Shown: in pieces, positions 55,074-63,641 of the stretch
How the letters are laid out: every line of letters begins with the position of its first letter
Position numbering within the stretch: position 1 is the first letter of the stretch
Assembly: GCF_026341125.1 (NCBI RefSeq)
Contig: NZ_JAPEOR010000002.1
Coordinates: 2,368,501-2,432,500, forward strand
Direction of reading: 5' to 3'
Length of the DNA stretch: 64,000 nucleotides
From: Streptomyces sp. NBC_01142
GTDB taxonomy: Bacteria; Actinomycetota; Actinomycetes; Streptomycetales; Streptomycetaceae
The notes under the pieces: model-generated
Databases searched by the model: none
What the model was told of the DNA's origin: nothing
What the model saw: only the letters and a program-made list of their open reading frames with translations
Made by a program: the position numbers and the translations under genes

Positions 55074-56006
55074 GTGGTCCTTGATCCCGTTACGTCCCTG
55101 AAGATCACTCGCTATCGGCCCAGGAGCGCTCCGCCGGTCTGGGCCGAGGTCGCTCCGCTGGTGCGGTCGATCGTTGCCGCGGCCGTGACAGCCGTCCCTT
55201 ATGACGTGGAGCGGTTGCTGCATGTGGTCGGCAGGCTGGCGTTGTGGGCCGAGGCGGCGGGGCTCGAACGGTCCGCGGACGCGTGGTTGCGCAATGAGGT
55301 GATCGACGCGTTCGTGCTCTCGCGGGTGGGGGAGATCGAGGGGGCATCGGTACGGACGTACCGGACGTGGCTGCTGCGCGTCCGCGACGCCCTCGCCTGG
55401 AGTGAGCGCGGGGAGGCGTCCCCGGCGCGGATGCATGCGGACACAAGCCCGCATCAGCCTTACTGCGCGGCCGAGTTGGCGGGACTGCGGCACTGGGCCA
55501 CTCATCTGCCCCGTCAGCAGCGGACCGACGCGCTCGCGTTGCTGGGGCTGGGCGCCGGCCTGGGCCTGATGCCAAAAGAGGTCGCGGCCAGCCGAGGTCT
55601 CGATCTGTGCCGTCCGAGCAGAGGCGGACCGCTGCTGCACCGGGGCGTCGAGCGGCTGGTCCCACTGGTCGCCAGGGCAGCCTGGGACACAGTTCTGGGG
55701 GAGCTGGCAGAAACGGCGGGCGGCGGCTACCTGTTCCGGCCGAGGCGGACCGTCGAGTACGCGAAGAACCTGATCGGCTCCTGGTCCCTGATCCACCGGC
55801 CGCCGCAGGAGCTGCCCGCGGTGTCGGTCGGCCGGCTGCGGGCGACGTGGATCGTCGAGCTGATGCGCGCGCACATCGATCACCAGCTGATCGCCCAGGC
55901 GGCCGGGCTCGCTTCCGCCGCGTCTCTGGCCCGCTGGCAGCACCTGGTCCCACCCGTGGACGAGCTGACTGCGGCGCGTCTCTTGCGAGGCCCGGAGGCG
56001 AGGTGA
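55074..56006 (+). CDS. Degenerate tyrosine-recombinase-like protein
   Basis: About 310 aa, laid out like a phage integrase: a helical N-terminal part (SAM-like, VPYDVERLLHVVGRLALWAE), then a catalytic-type fold. Catalytic positions look lost. The first Arg motif reads GAGLGLMPKEV (about 159-169). The H-x-x-R region reads SVGRLRATW (about 249-257), keeping an Arg. The Tyr position reads SLARWQHL (about 283). It is probably unable to cleave DNA and may act in DNA binding (inference). GTG 55074 start; it overlaps the next gene by 4 bp (GTGA). Confidence 0.65.
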   Translation: MVLDPVTSLKITRYRPRSAPPVWAEVAPLVRSIVAAAVTAVPYDVERLLHVVGRLALWAEAAGLERSADAWLRNEVIDAFVLSRVGEIEGASVRTYRTWLLRVRDALAWSERGEASPARMHADTSPHQPYCAAELAGLRHWATHLPRQQRTDALALLGLGAGLGLMPKEVAASRGLDLCRPSRGGPLLHRGVERLVPLVARAAWDTVLGELAETAGGGYLFRPRRTVEYAKNLIGSWSLIHRPPQELPAVSVGRLRATWIVELMRAHIDHQLIAQAAGLASAASLARWQHLVPPVDELTAARLLRGPEAR

Positions 56007-57826
56007 CCAGACCCCGGGCCTGGCGAAGCCCGGAGAAGATCAAGCAGTGTCGGCCTCGACCGGTCACCGACGCACCGATGGAGATCCCGGACTCCAAGGT
56101 CGGACAACTCGACGCGCTCCTGCGCGAGTCCGGAGTCCTCCATCTGATCGACACCGAGCTGGGAAATCGGCCAGGCCCCAAAGGGCTCCCGGTGCGGACC
56201 GTGCTGGTGGGATTGCTGCTGGCGCTGCACTATCACCGGAGCGCCAGCCTCGCGGTTGTCTCCCGCGTGCTCCTCGATGAACTCCGGGCCCCTGCGCGCT
56301 CCTGGCTCGGCGTTCCGGAGGGCAGTCGCGCCGATGACCACGCCAGGATCGCGTTCTCCCGTCGCATCTACCGCTCCTTCGACCGGCTGACCACAGTCCT
56401 CGACCCTTACCGCTGCGACCGGCGCAGCCGCCTGCCGGCCGAAGAGCCCAGAGCTGTCGCTGCCGCCTGGGAAGATGCGGACGCCGAGCGCAAGCGTCGG
56501 CGAGAGCTGTTGCAGGAGATCAGTGACCGTCTGGTGCTGGTCACCGTCCGCGCTGCCCACCGCCGGGGCCTGCTCAAGGGATGGCAGGGCGATATCGGAG
56601 CCGACACCACTCCGGTTCCCGCCTGGCACCATCCGCCCCGCGAACGGCGGGGCCTCGCATCCGTCGAACTCACCGCCGGCTGGCACTACTGCGGGGGCGC
56701 TGAGGAAGGAATCTTCGGACACTCCGCCAGTCTTCTGGTCGCTGCCAGCCGACGACACCGCGCTGGTCACCCGCAGGCCGGTGAACGCGTCAGCCGCCAC
56801 CCGCAACTGGCGCTCGGCCTCGTCCTGGACACCCCGGGCAAGCGCATCGGCCCGAACACAGTCCACTCCCTGACCCAGCTTGCCCCGCTCGGCTTCCCGA
56901 CAGGGCTGCTGGCCGCCGACCGGGCCTACACCGACCAGATGACCGAGCACTTCGCCCAGCCGGTCCGCACCCTGGGCTACCAACTGGTTCTCGACTACAA
57001 ACAGCAACACCGTGGCGTCCAGGGCACCCACCAAGGCGCCCTTCTCGTCGACGGATCCCTCGCCTGCCCCGCCATGCCGCCCGCACTGGCCCACGCAACC
57101 ACAGGGCTCAACGACAAGGCCGTACGCGACCTCGATGACGGCACCGAGCTCAGCGAGCGGATCGCGGGCCGGGAACCGTACTACCTCAAGCTCAAGGAGA
57201 CCGCCGACGAGCGGGGCGCGGTCAGGCTCCAGTGCCCGGCCAGCGGGCCCTCGCCCGCCGTGGTGTGTCCCCGCTTCAACCAGGTCCACCCCGTCCCGGC
57301 ACCACGGCCGGCCGTGGTCGACCTCACCGACAAGCGGGCCACCGCCGCACACACTGCGGCCAAACCCACCATCCCGATCCCTCAAGGTGAACGACTGCGA
57401 CCCCTGCCCCAGGACGAGCTGCCGCGGATCTGCCAGAAGCCCACGATCACTGTCCGCCCCGGCGCCCTCGGCAAGCTCGACAAGTTCCGCCAGAACCGGC
57501 ACTACCTCCACCCCACCTGGCAGGACGCCTACCGGCCCGAGCGAGCGAACATCGAGGGCCTCAACGGCAGGGCCAAGAGCCACGGCATCGATATCTCCGA
57601 CCCCACGAAGCGGCTCGCCCACGGGCGGGTCGCGCAGACCATCCTGCTGGCGCTGATGATCTGCAGCATCAACCTGCACATCCTCTTCAGCTGGCAGCAG
57701 ACTTCTCGAACACAAGCGAACCGGACGACCCACGGAGTCGCCGCGCTCGCCGGATCGGCATCCACGCCCCCCGACGCGGCCGGGCTGCCGCCGCCCACAG
57801 GGCCGGAGACCCGCGAGACCATCTGA
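56003..57826 (+). CDS. DDE transposase-like protein
   Basis: About 607 aa. A candidate RNase-H-type triad can be picked out: Asp201 (or Asp197) in GDIGADTTPVPAW, Asp306 in LLAADRAYTDQM and Glu518 in RANIEGLNGRAKSHG, with spacing reminiscent of IS1182/IS1634-like transposases. An N-terminal helical part (GPKGLPVRTVLVGLLLALH) precedes it. Starts at GTG 56003 inside the stop of the integrase-like gene, so the two proteins are made together. No terminal inverted repeats could be found around the module by eye. Confidence 0.65.
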   Translation: MTRPRAWRSPEKIKQCRPRPVTDAPMEIPDSKVGQLDALLRESGVLHLIDTELGNRPGPKGLPVRTVLVGLLLALHYHRSASLAVVSRVLLDELRAPARSWLGVPEGSRADDHARIAFSRRIYRSFDRLTTVLDPYRCDRRSRLPAEEPRAVAAAWEDADAERKRRRELLQEISDRLVLVTVRAAHRRGLLKGWQGDIGADTTPVPAWHHPPRERRGLASVELTAGWHYCGGAEEGIFGHSASLLVAASRRHRAGHPQAGERVSRHPQLALGLVLDTPGKRIGPNTVHSLTQLAPLGFPTGLLAADRAYTDQMTEHFAQPVRTLGYQLVLDYKQQHRGVQGTHQGALLVDGSLACPAMPPALAHATTGLNDKAVRDLDDGTELSERIAGREPYYLKLKETADERGAVRLQCPASGPSPAVVCPRFNQVHPVPAPRPAVVDLTDKRATAAHTAAKPTIPIPQGERLRPLPQDELPRICQKPTITVRPGALGKLDKFRQNRHYLHPTWQDAYRPERANIEGLNGRAKSHGIDISDPTKRLAHGRVAQTILLALMICSINLHILFSWQQTSRTQANRTTHGVAALAGSASTPPDAAGLPPPTGPETRETI

Positions 57827-57986
57827 GACCCCATCACCACACGCCGGGATCAAGCACGCCCGCCGACAGCCCAGAAACGCCTCACGCACCCGAACCACCC
57901 CGCAACATCAGGCCGACGACCGCCCGGCACCGCCTCCGACACCGATCGCGTTCGGACACTGCCTCGAACAGACCCCGGAAACGCCA

Positions 57987-58023
57987 AGATCCCGCCCGAT
58001 CAATCAGATCGGACGGGATCTTG
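57987..58023. terminator. Stem-loop between transposase-like gene and tRNA-Ala
   Basis: AAGATCCCGCCCGATC and GATCGGACGGGATCTT pair over 16 positions with one mismatch around AATCA. It lies 40 bp past the tRNA 3' end (minus strand) and 160 bp past the transposase-like stop, so it can serve both. The stretch 57827-57986 has nothing I can name. Confidence 0.75.
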
Positions 58024-58062
58024 TGAACTCTTCCTGAGCTAACTCAAGAACAGTCGTGTTGT

Positions 58063-58136
58063 GGACCTGTGGGGATTTGAACCCCAGACCCCCTCGATGC
58101 GAACGAGGTGCGCTACCAGACTGCGCCACAGGCCCT
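58063..58136 (-). tRNA. tRNA-Ala (CGC)
   Basis: 74 nt. Acceptor GGGCCTG/CAGGTCC with the G3-U70 pair that marks alanine tRNAs, D stem GCGC/GCGC, anticodon stem CCTCG/CGAGG around loop TTCGCAT (anticodon CGC), T stem TGGGG/CCCCA with TTCAAAT loop. CCA is not encoded. The 3' end faces the accessory stretch, the usual side for integration. Confidence 0.95.
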
Positions 58137-58223
58137 TGCAACGAGTGAAACTCTAGCATCCCCCTCGGGGTGCTTGGAAATCCGTTCCCCGCTGGTCACG
58201 GACCCCTGCCGGTGAGGCTCGGG

Positions 58224-59357
58224 TCACTCGTTGGCGGCGCGGGGCCGGTCCTCGTCGGCGTACTGGTCGAAGAGCGGGGTGCGGCCGCGGTCGCGGCTGC
58301 GACGCGACGCGGACGTGCGCTGACGCGGGGGCGCCTCGGCCGCCGGGGGTGGTGCCGGAGCCGGGGTCGGCTCCGCGGTCGAGGAGCGGGCCGCGCTCCA
58401 GGTCTCCGGGTCGCTGACGTCCACGCCGCTCGTCGCGCGCGGGGCGACGGGCGCGGTGACGTACGTCGGAAGCGGGACCGGGACCGGCTCCCAGCTGTCG
58501 CCGCGCGCCGGACCGCGTTCACGCTGCTGGTCCACCCACTCCGCGTGGTCCGTCTGCTCGACCAGCGCGCGGCGGCCGGCCTCCTGCGGGGAGAGCGCGG
58601 CGGCGGGCTCGGGCTCGGGCCGTGCCTCGGGTTCCTCGTCCGGTTCGGCGGCGGGCGCCGGAGCGGTCTGGTGCCGACGGGGACGGTTCTCGCGAAGCCG
58701 CTGCGCAGCGGCTTCGGCCCGGCGCCGGTCCATGACGAACACGAAGCGGCGTCGCTCCTGGCCGCGCAGATGCATGATGTATGCGCTCAGGAGCACCGCC
58801 GGCAGGGCCGGGGCCCAGAGGAAGCCGAGTCCGCCGACCGCGGCGATGATCGCGCCGAGCGTGAACGCGAGGAAGAGGACCATGGTGGTCCGTCTGCGGC
58901 GGGCCAGGACCTTGGTGCGCCGGGCGCGCTCGGCGGCGGCGCCGCGCTGACGCTGACGCGGGGGCCGGGGCTTGCCCGTCGCGGACCTGGCCGCAGACGT
59001 GGCCGCCGCGGGGTCGGCCTCCGGGTCGGTGCCGGGCGCGGGGCGTCCCGGGACGTCCAGCCGGGCTTCGGTACGGGGCCGGGGCGCGGCAAAGGCCCGG
59101 ACGTCCACGGAACTCAAACGATCCGTGGCGGCATCCGGGTCCGCGTCGGGCTCCGCCTCCTCGGCGGTGCGCTCCTGCAGCTCCCTGGCGTACCGGCGCT
59201 CCATCGCCCCGCGTCCGGACAGCAGCCGGATGGCGGTGGAGAAGCGTTCCGTCGGACGGGCTTCATTGAGCTCGTCCTGCCTGCGGAGCCACATCGGCAC
59301 CAAGTAGGCGGCCCAGGCCCCGACGATGACTGCGTAGATGAGGCCGCTGCTGCTCAC
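58224..59357 (-). CDS. glpR: GlpR, membrane receptor for the gephyrin-like protein Glp
   Basis: About 377 aa. The N-terminal span SGLIYAVIVGAWAAYLVPMW is followed by LRRQDELNEARPTERFSTA, a highly conserved actinobacterial stretch. After an Ala/Asp-rich region, two more spans lie in the middle (TMVLFLAFTLGAIIAAVGGL and the next helix). The C-terminus is a long disordered Pro/Arg region. In Corynebacterium the homologue binds Glp at the division site (published family knowledge). Here glp itself lies 2 kb upstream on the same strand. Confidence 0.8.
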   Translation of the reverse strand: MSSSGLIYAVIVGAWAAYLVPMWLRRQDELNEARPTERFSTAIRLLSGRGAMERRYARELQERTAEEAEPDADPDAATDRLSSVDVRAFAAPRPRTEARLDVPGRPAPGTDPEADPAAATSAARSATGKPRPPRQRQRGAAAERARRTKVLARRRRTTMVLFLAFTLGAIIAAVGGLGFLWAPALPAVLLSAYIMHLRGQERRRFVFVMDRRRAEAAAQRLRENRPRRHQTAPAPAAEPDEEPEARPEPEPAAALSPQEAGRRALVEQTDHAEWVDQQRERGPARGDSWEPVPVPLPTYVTAPVAPRATSGVDVSDPETWSAARSSTAEPTPAPAPPPAAEAPPRQRTSASRRSRDRGRTPLFDQYADEDRPRAANE

Positions 59358-59493
59358 GCATCACACCGTAGAGGGATTCGCGCGAGGGGATCCGCCAATT
59401 GGCCCGGTGTGTCGCACGATCTGGCTGATATCACGGACTTTTTTTGTGATTGTTCAGATCACATCATGGTCAGCGGCGATCGATTTCGAACAC

Positions 59494-60105
59494 TTATTTC
59501 ATTTCCCATGGCGTCCCGGGTCGTGCCTGGTGCCAGCGGTGGACCAGTCCTTCCGGGACCTCTTCGGCCGTGAGCGCGAAGACCAGATGGTCCCGCCACG
59601 CCCCGTCGATGTGCAGATATCGGGGGCGCATCCCCTCTTCCCGGAATCCGAGTTTCTCCACGACCCGGCGGCTGGGGCCGTTCTCGGGGCGAATGCAGAC
59701 CTCGATGCGGTGCAGCCCGACCGTACGGAAGCAGTGATCGACGGCGAGCGCGACGGCCGTCGGCATGACACCGCGGCCCGCGACCTGCCGGTCGACCCAG
59801 TAGCCGACATGGCCCGAACACATCGAGCCCCAGGTGATCCCGGCGACCGTCAACTGGCCGACGAGCTGCCCCTGGTACTCGATGACGAAGGGCAGCATCC
59901 GCCCGGCGTGGGCCTCGGCGCGCAGATGGCGGACCATCTGGCGGTACGTGGGGCGCCGGGCGGCCGGCCCGCCGGGGGCGGGCGGTGGAATGGTCGCCTC
60001 CCAGGGCCGGAGCCAGTCGCGGTTACGCCGGTTGACCTCACGCCATGCTCGCTGGTCGCGCAGCTTTATCGGGCGGAGAGCGACGTCGCCGTCCACCAGG
60101 ATCAC
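59494..60105 (-). CDS. GNAT family acetyltransferase (RimJ/RimL-like)
   Basis: A 203-aa acetyltransferase. It has the RimJ-type opening VALRPIKLRDQRAWREV, then GHVGYWVDRQVAGRGVMPTA with the acetyl-CoA motif and VVEKLGFREEG near the end. These acetylate the N-terminus of ribosomal proteins or other targets. Start GTG 60105. It lies between glpR and moaB on the same strand. Confidence 0.9.
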   Translation of the reverse strand: MILVDGDVALRPIKLRDQRAWREVNRRNRDWLRPWEATIPPPAPGGPAARRPTYRQMVRHLRAEAHAGRMLPFVIEYQGQLVGQLTVAGITWGSMCSGHVGYWVDRQVAGRGVMPTAVALAVDHCFRTVGLHRIEVCIRPENGPSRRVVEKLGFREEGMRPRYLHIDGAWRDHLVFALTAEEVPEGLVHRWHQARPGTPWEMK

Positions 60106-60122
60106 CGGCCAGGAGAAGGCGT

Positions 60123-60791
60123 TCAGCTCGGACTCCCGGCAGGTCTGGGATGGTCTCCGCCACGGATCTGGTCGACGGCGTGGAGAAGGAGCTGCTCCAG
60201 TACGGCCAGCCCGTCACGCACCCCGCCGCTGGAACCGGGGAGATTGACGACCAGGGTGCGGCCGGCCACCCCCGCGAGGCCCCGGGACAGGGCCGCGGTG
60301 GGCACCTTCTCGCGGCCGTACGCGCGGATCGCCTCGGGGATGCCGGGGATCTCGTGGTCCAGGACCCGGCGGGTGACCTCCGGAGTGCGGTCGGTGGGCG
60401 AGATCCCGGTGCCGCCGGTGGTGAGGATGACGTCGTACGCGGCTGCCACCCCGTCCCGCAGCGCCTGCTCGACCGGGTCACCGTCCGGGACGACCCGTGG
60501 GCCGTCGACCCGGAAACCGAGCGCGGCCAGCCCCTGGGCGAGGATCGGGCCGCCCTTGTCCTCGTAGACGCCTGCGGCGGCACGGTTGGAGGCGGTGACC
60601 ACGAGGGCTCTGTACGGCGCGCTGTCCGCGTCGCCCGGCCGCGCATCGCCGGAAACCTCGGTGGCCTCAGTGGCCTCAGTGGCCTCGGGGGTCTCCGGCG
60701 TCCTGGGGACCTCGGGGGCTCCCGGGACCTCCTGGCCGGGCCCGTGGCTGTGGCTGTGCACCTCGCCGCCACGCGGCGGTGACGGGCTCAT
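60123..60791 (-). CDS. moaB: Molybdenum cofactor protein MoaB/Mog
   Basis: A 222-aa protein. The core (about 62-210) has the molybdopterin-binding [15 protein letters not shown] and the [13 protein letters not shown] loop, typical of MoaB/MogA, which adenylates molybdopterin. The first 60 residues are an added low-complexity region ([10 protein letters not shown], His-rich start) not needed for the fold. It overlaps moaC by 4 bp. Confidence 0.9.
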   Translation of the reverse strand: MSPSPPRGGEVHSHSHGPGQEVPGAPEVPRTPETPEATEATEATEVSGDARPGDADSAPYRALVVTASNRAAAGVYEDKGGPILAQGLAALGFRVDGPRVVPDGDPVEQALRDGVAAAYDVILTTGGTGISPTDRTPEVTRRVLDHEIPGIPEAIRAYGREKVPTAALSRGLAGVAGRTLVVNLPGSSGGVRDGLAVLEQLLLHAVDQIRGGDHPRPAGSPS

Positions 60792-61267
60792 GAACGGCTC
60801 CAGTCGCCGGACTTGCCGCCCGTCTTCTCCTCGACCCGGATGTCGGTGATGACGGCCGCCTTGTCGACGGCCTTGATCATGTCGACCACCGTGAGCGCGG
60901 CGACCGAGACCGCGGTCAGGGCCTCCATCTCGACGCCCGTACGGTCCGTGGTCTTCACGGTGGCCGTGATCTCCACCGCGTCGTCGGCCACCGACAGGTC
61001 CAGCTTCACTCCGGAGACGGCCAGCGGGTGGCAGAGCGGGATCAGGTCGGGCGTGCGCTTGGCGCCCATGATTCCCGCGATGCGCGCGGTCGCCAGGGCG
61101 TCGCCCTTGGGAACGCCCTCACCGCGCAGCAGCTCGATGACCTGCGGTGAGACGAGGACCCGGCCACTGGCGCGGGCCGTGCGCGCGGTGACGTCCTTTG
61201 CGGAGACGTCGACCATTCGGGCCGCACCCGCCTCGTCGATGTGCGTCAGCCTGCCGTGGGTACTCAT
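60788..61267 (-). CDS. moaC: Cyclic pyranopterin monophosphate synthase
   Basis: A 159-aa enzyme that, with MoaA, builds the first pterin of the molybdenum cofactor. Signatures: [32 protein letters not shown] and the catalytic Lys in DMIKAVDK. Chosen start ATG 61267 ([11 protein letters not shown]); the frame is open to 61342. It overlaps moaB by 4 bp. Confidence 0.95.
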   Translation of the reverse strand: MSTHGRLTHIDEAGAARMVDVSAKDVTARTARASGRVLVSPQVIELLRGEGVPKGDALATARIAGIMGAKRTPDLIPLCHPLAVSGVKLDLSVADDAVEITATVKTTDRTGVEMEALTAVSVAALTVVDMIKAVDKAAVITDIRVEEKTGGKSGDWSRS

Positions 61268-61338
61268 TTGCTGTGGCGCTCCCGGTCCTGACCCTTGGGG
61301 CCTGTGTGGGCAGACACGGTACCGCCACAGCCCGCCGG

Positions 61339-62640
61339 TCACCCGATGAGGACCACTTCGACCTCCGCGCCGGGCTCGACCGAGGTGTCCGCCTCCGGGA
61401 CGACGATCAGGCAGTCGGCATGGGCGAGGGCCGCGATCAGATGGGAGCCGGAGCCACCCACCGGGGTGACGGAGCCCGGCTCGGGGTCGTACGCACCACG
61501 CAGGAACTGGCGCTTGCCGGAGGGGGACGAGAGCGGCTTGTCGGCCTTCAGGACCGCCCGGACCGTCGGCCGGCGGACGTCCTCGAGGCCCATCAGCGCC
61601 CGGATGGCGGGGCGCACGAACAGCTCGAAGGAGACGTACGACGAGACCGGATTGCCCGGCAGCGCGAGCAGGGGGGTGTGCTCCGGGCCGATCGAACCGA
61701 AGCCCTGCGGCTTGCCGGGCTGCATGGCGAGCTTACGGAAGTCGATCCCGCTGCCCGGCACGTCCTCGTCGCCCACCGACGACAGCGCTTCCTTCACCAC
61801 GTCGTACGCGCCGACGCTCACCCCGCCCGTGGTGACCAGCAGGTCGGCGCGGATCAGCTGGTCCTCGATGGTGGCGCGCAGCGTGTCCGCGTCGTCGGTG
61901 ACCGCGCCCACCCGGTAGGAGAGGGCGCCCGCGTCGCGCGCGGCGGCGCACAGCGCGAAGCTGTTGGAGTCGTAGATCTGGCCCTCGCCCAATTCCTCAC
62001 CCGGCTGGACCAGTTCGCTGCCGGTGGAGAGCACCACGACACGCGGTCGGGGCCGTACGCGCACGGTGCCGCGGCCGATCGCGGCGAGCAGGCCGATCTG
62101 CGGCGGGCCGAGGACGGTGCCCGCCTCCAGCGCCAGGTCGCCCGCCTGGACGTCGCTGCCGCGGGCGCGCACATGGGCGCGCGCCTCGACCGGGCGGTGG
62201 ACGCGCACCTCTCCGCTCGCGCCCTCCGGAGCCTCGCCGGCCGGGCGCATCGTCGTGGCCGCTCCCCCGCCGGTGCCGCCGTCGGTCCACTCGACCGGGA
62301 CGACCGCCTCCGCGCCGGGCGGCAGCGGGGCGCCGGTCATGATCCGCGCGGCCTGGCCGGGGCCGACCGTGGGCAGCCCGCCGCTGCCGGCCGCCACGTC
62401 GCCGATGACGGTGAGGACCGCGGGGAACTCCTCGGTGGCACCGGCGACATCGGCCGTACGGACCGCGTACCCGTCCATCGAGCTGTTGTCGAAGGGCGGC
62501 AGGGCGACCGCGACCGTGACGTCCTCGACCAGCACACAGCCCTGGGCGTCCGGCAGTTGCAGCTCGATGGGGTCGAGCGGGCGGATCGTGCCGAGGATGT
62601 CCTCCAGGTGGTCGTCCACCGACCAGATCGTGCTGCTCAC
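61339..62640 (-). CDS. glp: Gephyrin-like molybdotransferase Glp/MoeA
   Basis: A 433-aa MoeA-fold protein. Signatures: [25 protein letters not shown], the MPT-binding [14 protein letters not shown] and [11 protein letters not shown]. It may insert molybdate into molybdopterin. The same family in actinobacteria is also a cell-division partner of GlpR, and glpR is two genes downstream of moaB. Which role dominates cannot be told from sequence. It starts 4 bp after the galU stop. Confidence 0.9.
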   Translation of the reverse strand: MSSTIWSVDDHLEDILGTIRPLDPIELQLPDAQGCVLVEDVTVAVALPPFDNSSMDGYAVRTADVAGATEEFPAVLTVIGDVAAGSGGLPTVGPGQAARIMTGAPLPPGAEAVVPVEWTDGGTGGGAATTMRPAGEAPEGASGEVRVHRPVEARAHVRARGSDVQAGDLALEAGTVLGPPQIGLLAAIGRGTVRVRPRPRVVVLSTGSELVQPGEELGEGQIYDSNSFALCAAARDAGALSYRVGAVTDDADTLRATIEDQLIRADLLVTTGGVSVGAYDVVKEALSSVGDEDVPGSGIDFRKLAMQPGKPQGFGSIGPEHTPLLALPGNPVSSYVSFELFVRPAIRALMGLEDVRRPTVRAVLKADKPLSSPSGKRQFLRGAYDPEPGSVTPVGGSGSHLIAALAHADCLIVVPEADTSVEPGAEVEVVLIG

Positions 62641-62644
62641 GGTC

Positions 62645-63547
62645 CTACATCTCCTCGGTCACATAACTGCGAAGCCAGGTCCGGAACTCCGGGCCCAGGT
62701 CTTCACGTTCGCACGCGAGTCTGACAATTGCGCGCAGATAGTCCCCGCGGTCGCCGGTGTCATAGCGGCGGCCCTTGAAGACGACGCCGTGCACCGGGCC
62801 GCCGAGCTCCTCGTTGTCGGCGAGCTTCTGGAGCGCGTCGGTCAGCTGGATCTCGTTGCCGCGGCCCGGCTCGGTCTTGCGGAGTATGTCGAAGACCGCG
62901 GGGTCCAGGACATAGCGGCCGATGATCGCGAGGTTGCTGGGCGCGTCGGCCGGCTGCGGCTTCTCCACCAGGTCGGTGATCCTGACGACATCGCCGTCGG
63001 CGGTGGGCTCGACGGCCGCGCAGCCGTACAGGTGGATCTGGGCCGGGTCGACCTCCATCAGGGCGATGACGCTGCCGCCCTCCCGCTCCTGGATCTCGAC
63101 CATGCGGGCCAGCAGCGGATCGCGCGGGTCGATCAGGTCGTCGCCGAGGAGGACCGCGAAGGGCTGGTCGCCGACGTGCGGGGCGGCGCACAGCACGGCG
63201 TGCCCGAGGCCGCGGGGGTCGCCCTGGCGCACATAGTGCATGGTGGCGAGGTCGCTCGACTCCTGGACCTTCGCGAGACGTTCGGCGTCGCCCTTGCGGG
63301 TGAGCGCCTCCTCCAGCTCGTAATTGCGGTCGAAGTGGTCCTCGAGCGGGCGCTTGTTGCGGCCCGTGATCATGAGTACGTCGGAGAGGCCGGCCGCGAC
63401 CGCCTCCTCGACGACGTACTGGATCGCAGGCTTGTCGACGACAGGCAGCATCTCTTTGGGAGTGGCTTTCGTGGCCGGCAGGAACCGGGTACCGAGGCCT
63501 GCGGCAGGGATGACAGCCTTGCTGATCCTGGGGTGCGACTGAGTCAT
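62645..63547 (-). CDS. galU: UTP-glucose-1-phosphate uridylyltransferase
   Basis: A 300-aa enzyme making UDP-glucose. It has the nucleotidyltransferase start KAVIPAAGLGTRFLPATKA, EMLPVVDKPAIQYVVEEA, LGDDLIDP and EIQLTDAL. Chosen start ATG 63547 (MTQSHPRISK); the frame is open to 63619. It supplies UDP-glucose for the gal pathway and wall sugars. First gene of the galU-glp-moaC-moaB run. Confidence 0.95.
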   Translation of the reverse strand: MTQSHPRISKAVIPAAGLGTRFLPATKATPKEMLPVVDKPAIQYVVEEAVAAGLSDVLMITGRNKRPLEDHFDRNYELEEALTRKGDAERLAKVQESSDLATMHYVRQGDPRGLGHAVLCAAPHVGDQPFAVLLGDDLIDPRDPLLARMVEIQEREGGSVIALMEVDPAQIHLYGCAAVEPTADGDVVRITDLVEKPQPADAPSNLAIIGRYVLDPAVFDILRKTEPGRGNEIQLTDALQKLADNEELGGPVHGVVFKGRRYDTGDRGDYLRAIVRLACEREDLGPEFRTWLRSYVTEEM

Positions 63548-63641
63548 GCGCAGCACCATATCCGGTATGTATGGGCTGAAGATGAGCCTCCGGTTAACTT
63601 CATGCTCATAAATGCTCATACGAGAGGTTTACGAACGGACA

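Noticed and set aside
54700..57960. GCGATCGGTGT present inverted at both sides of the three-gene module
   Set aside because: Only about 11 bases, one copy lies at the HTH gene end, and the flanks do not extend; too weak to call terminal inverted repeats.
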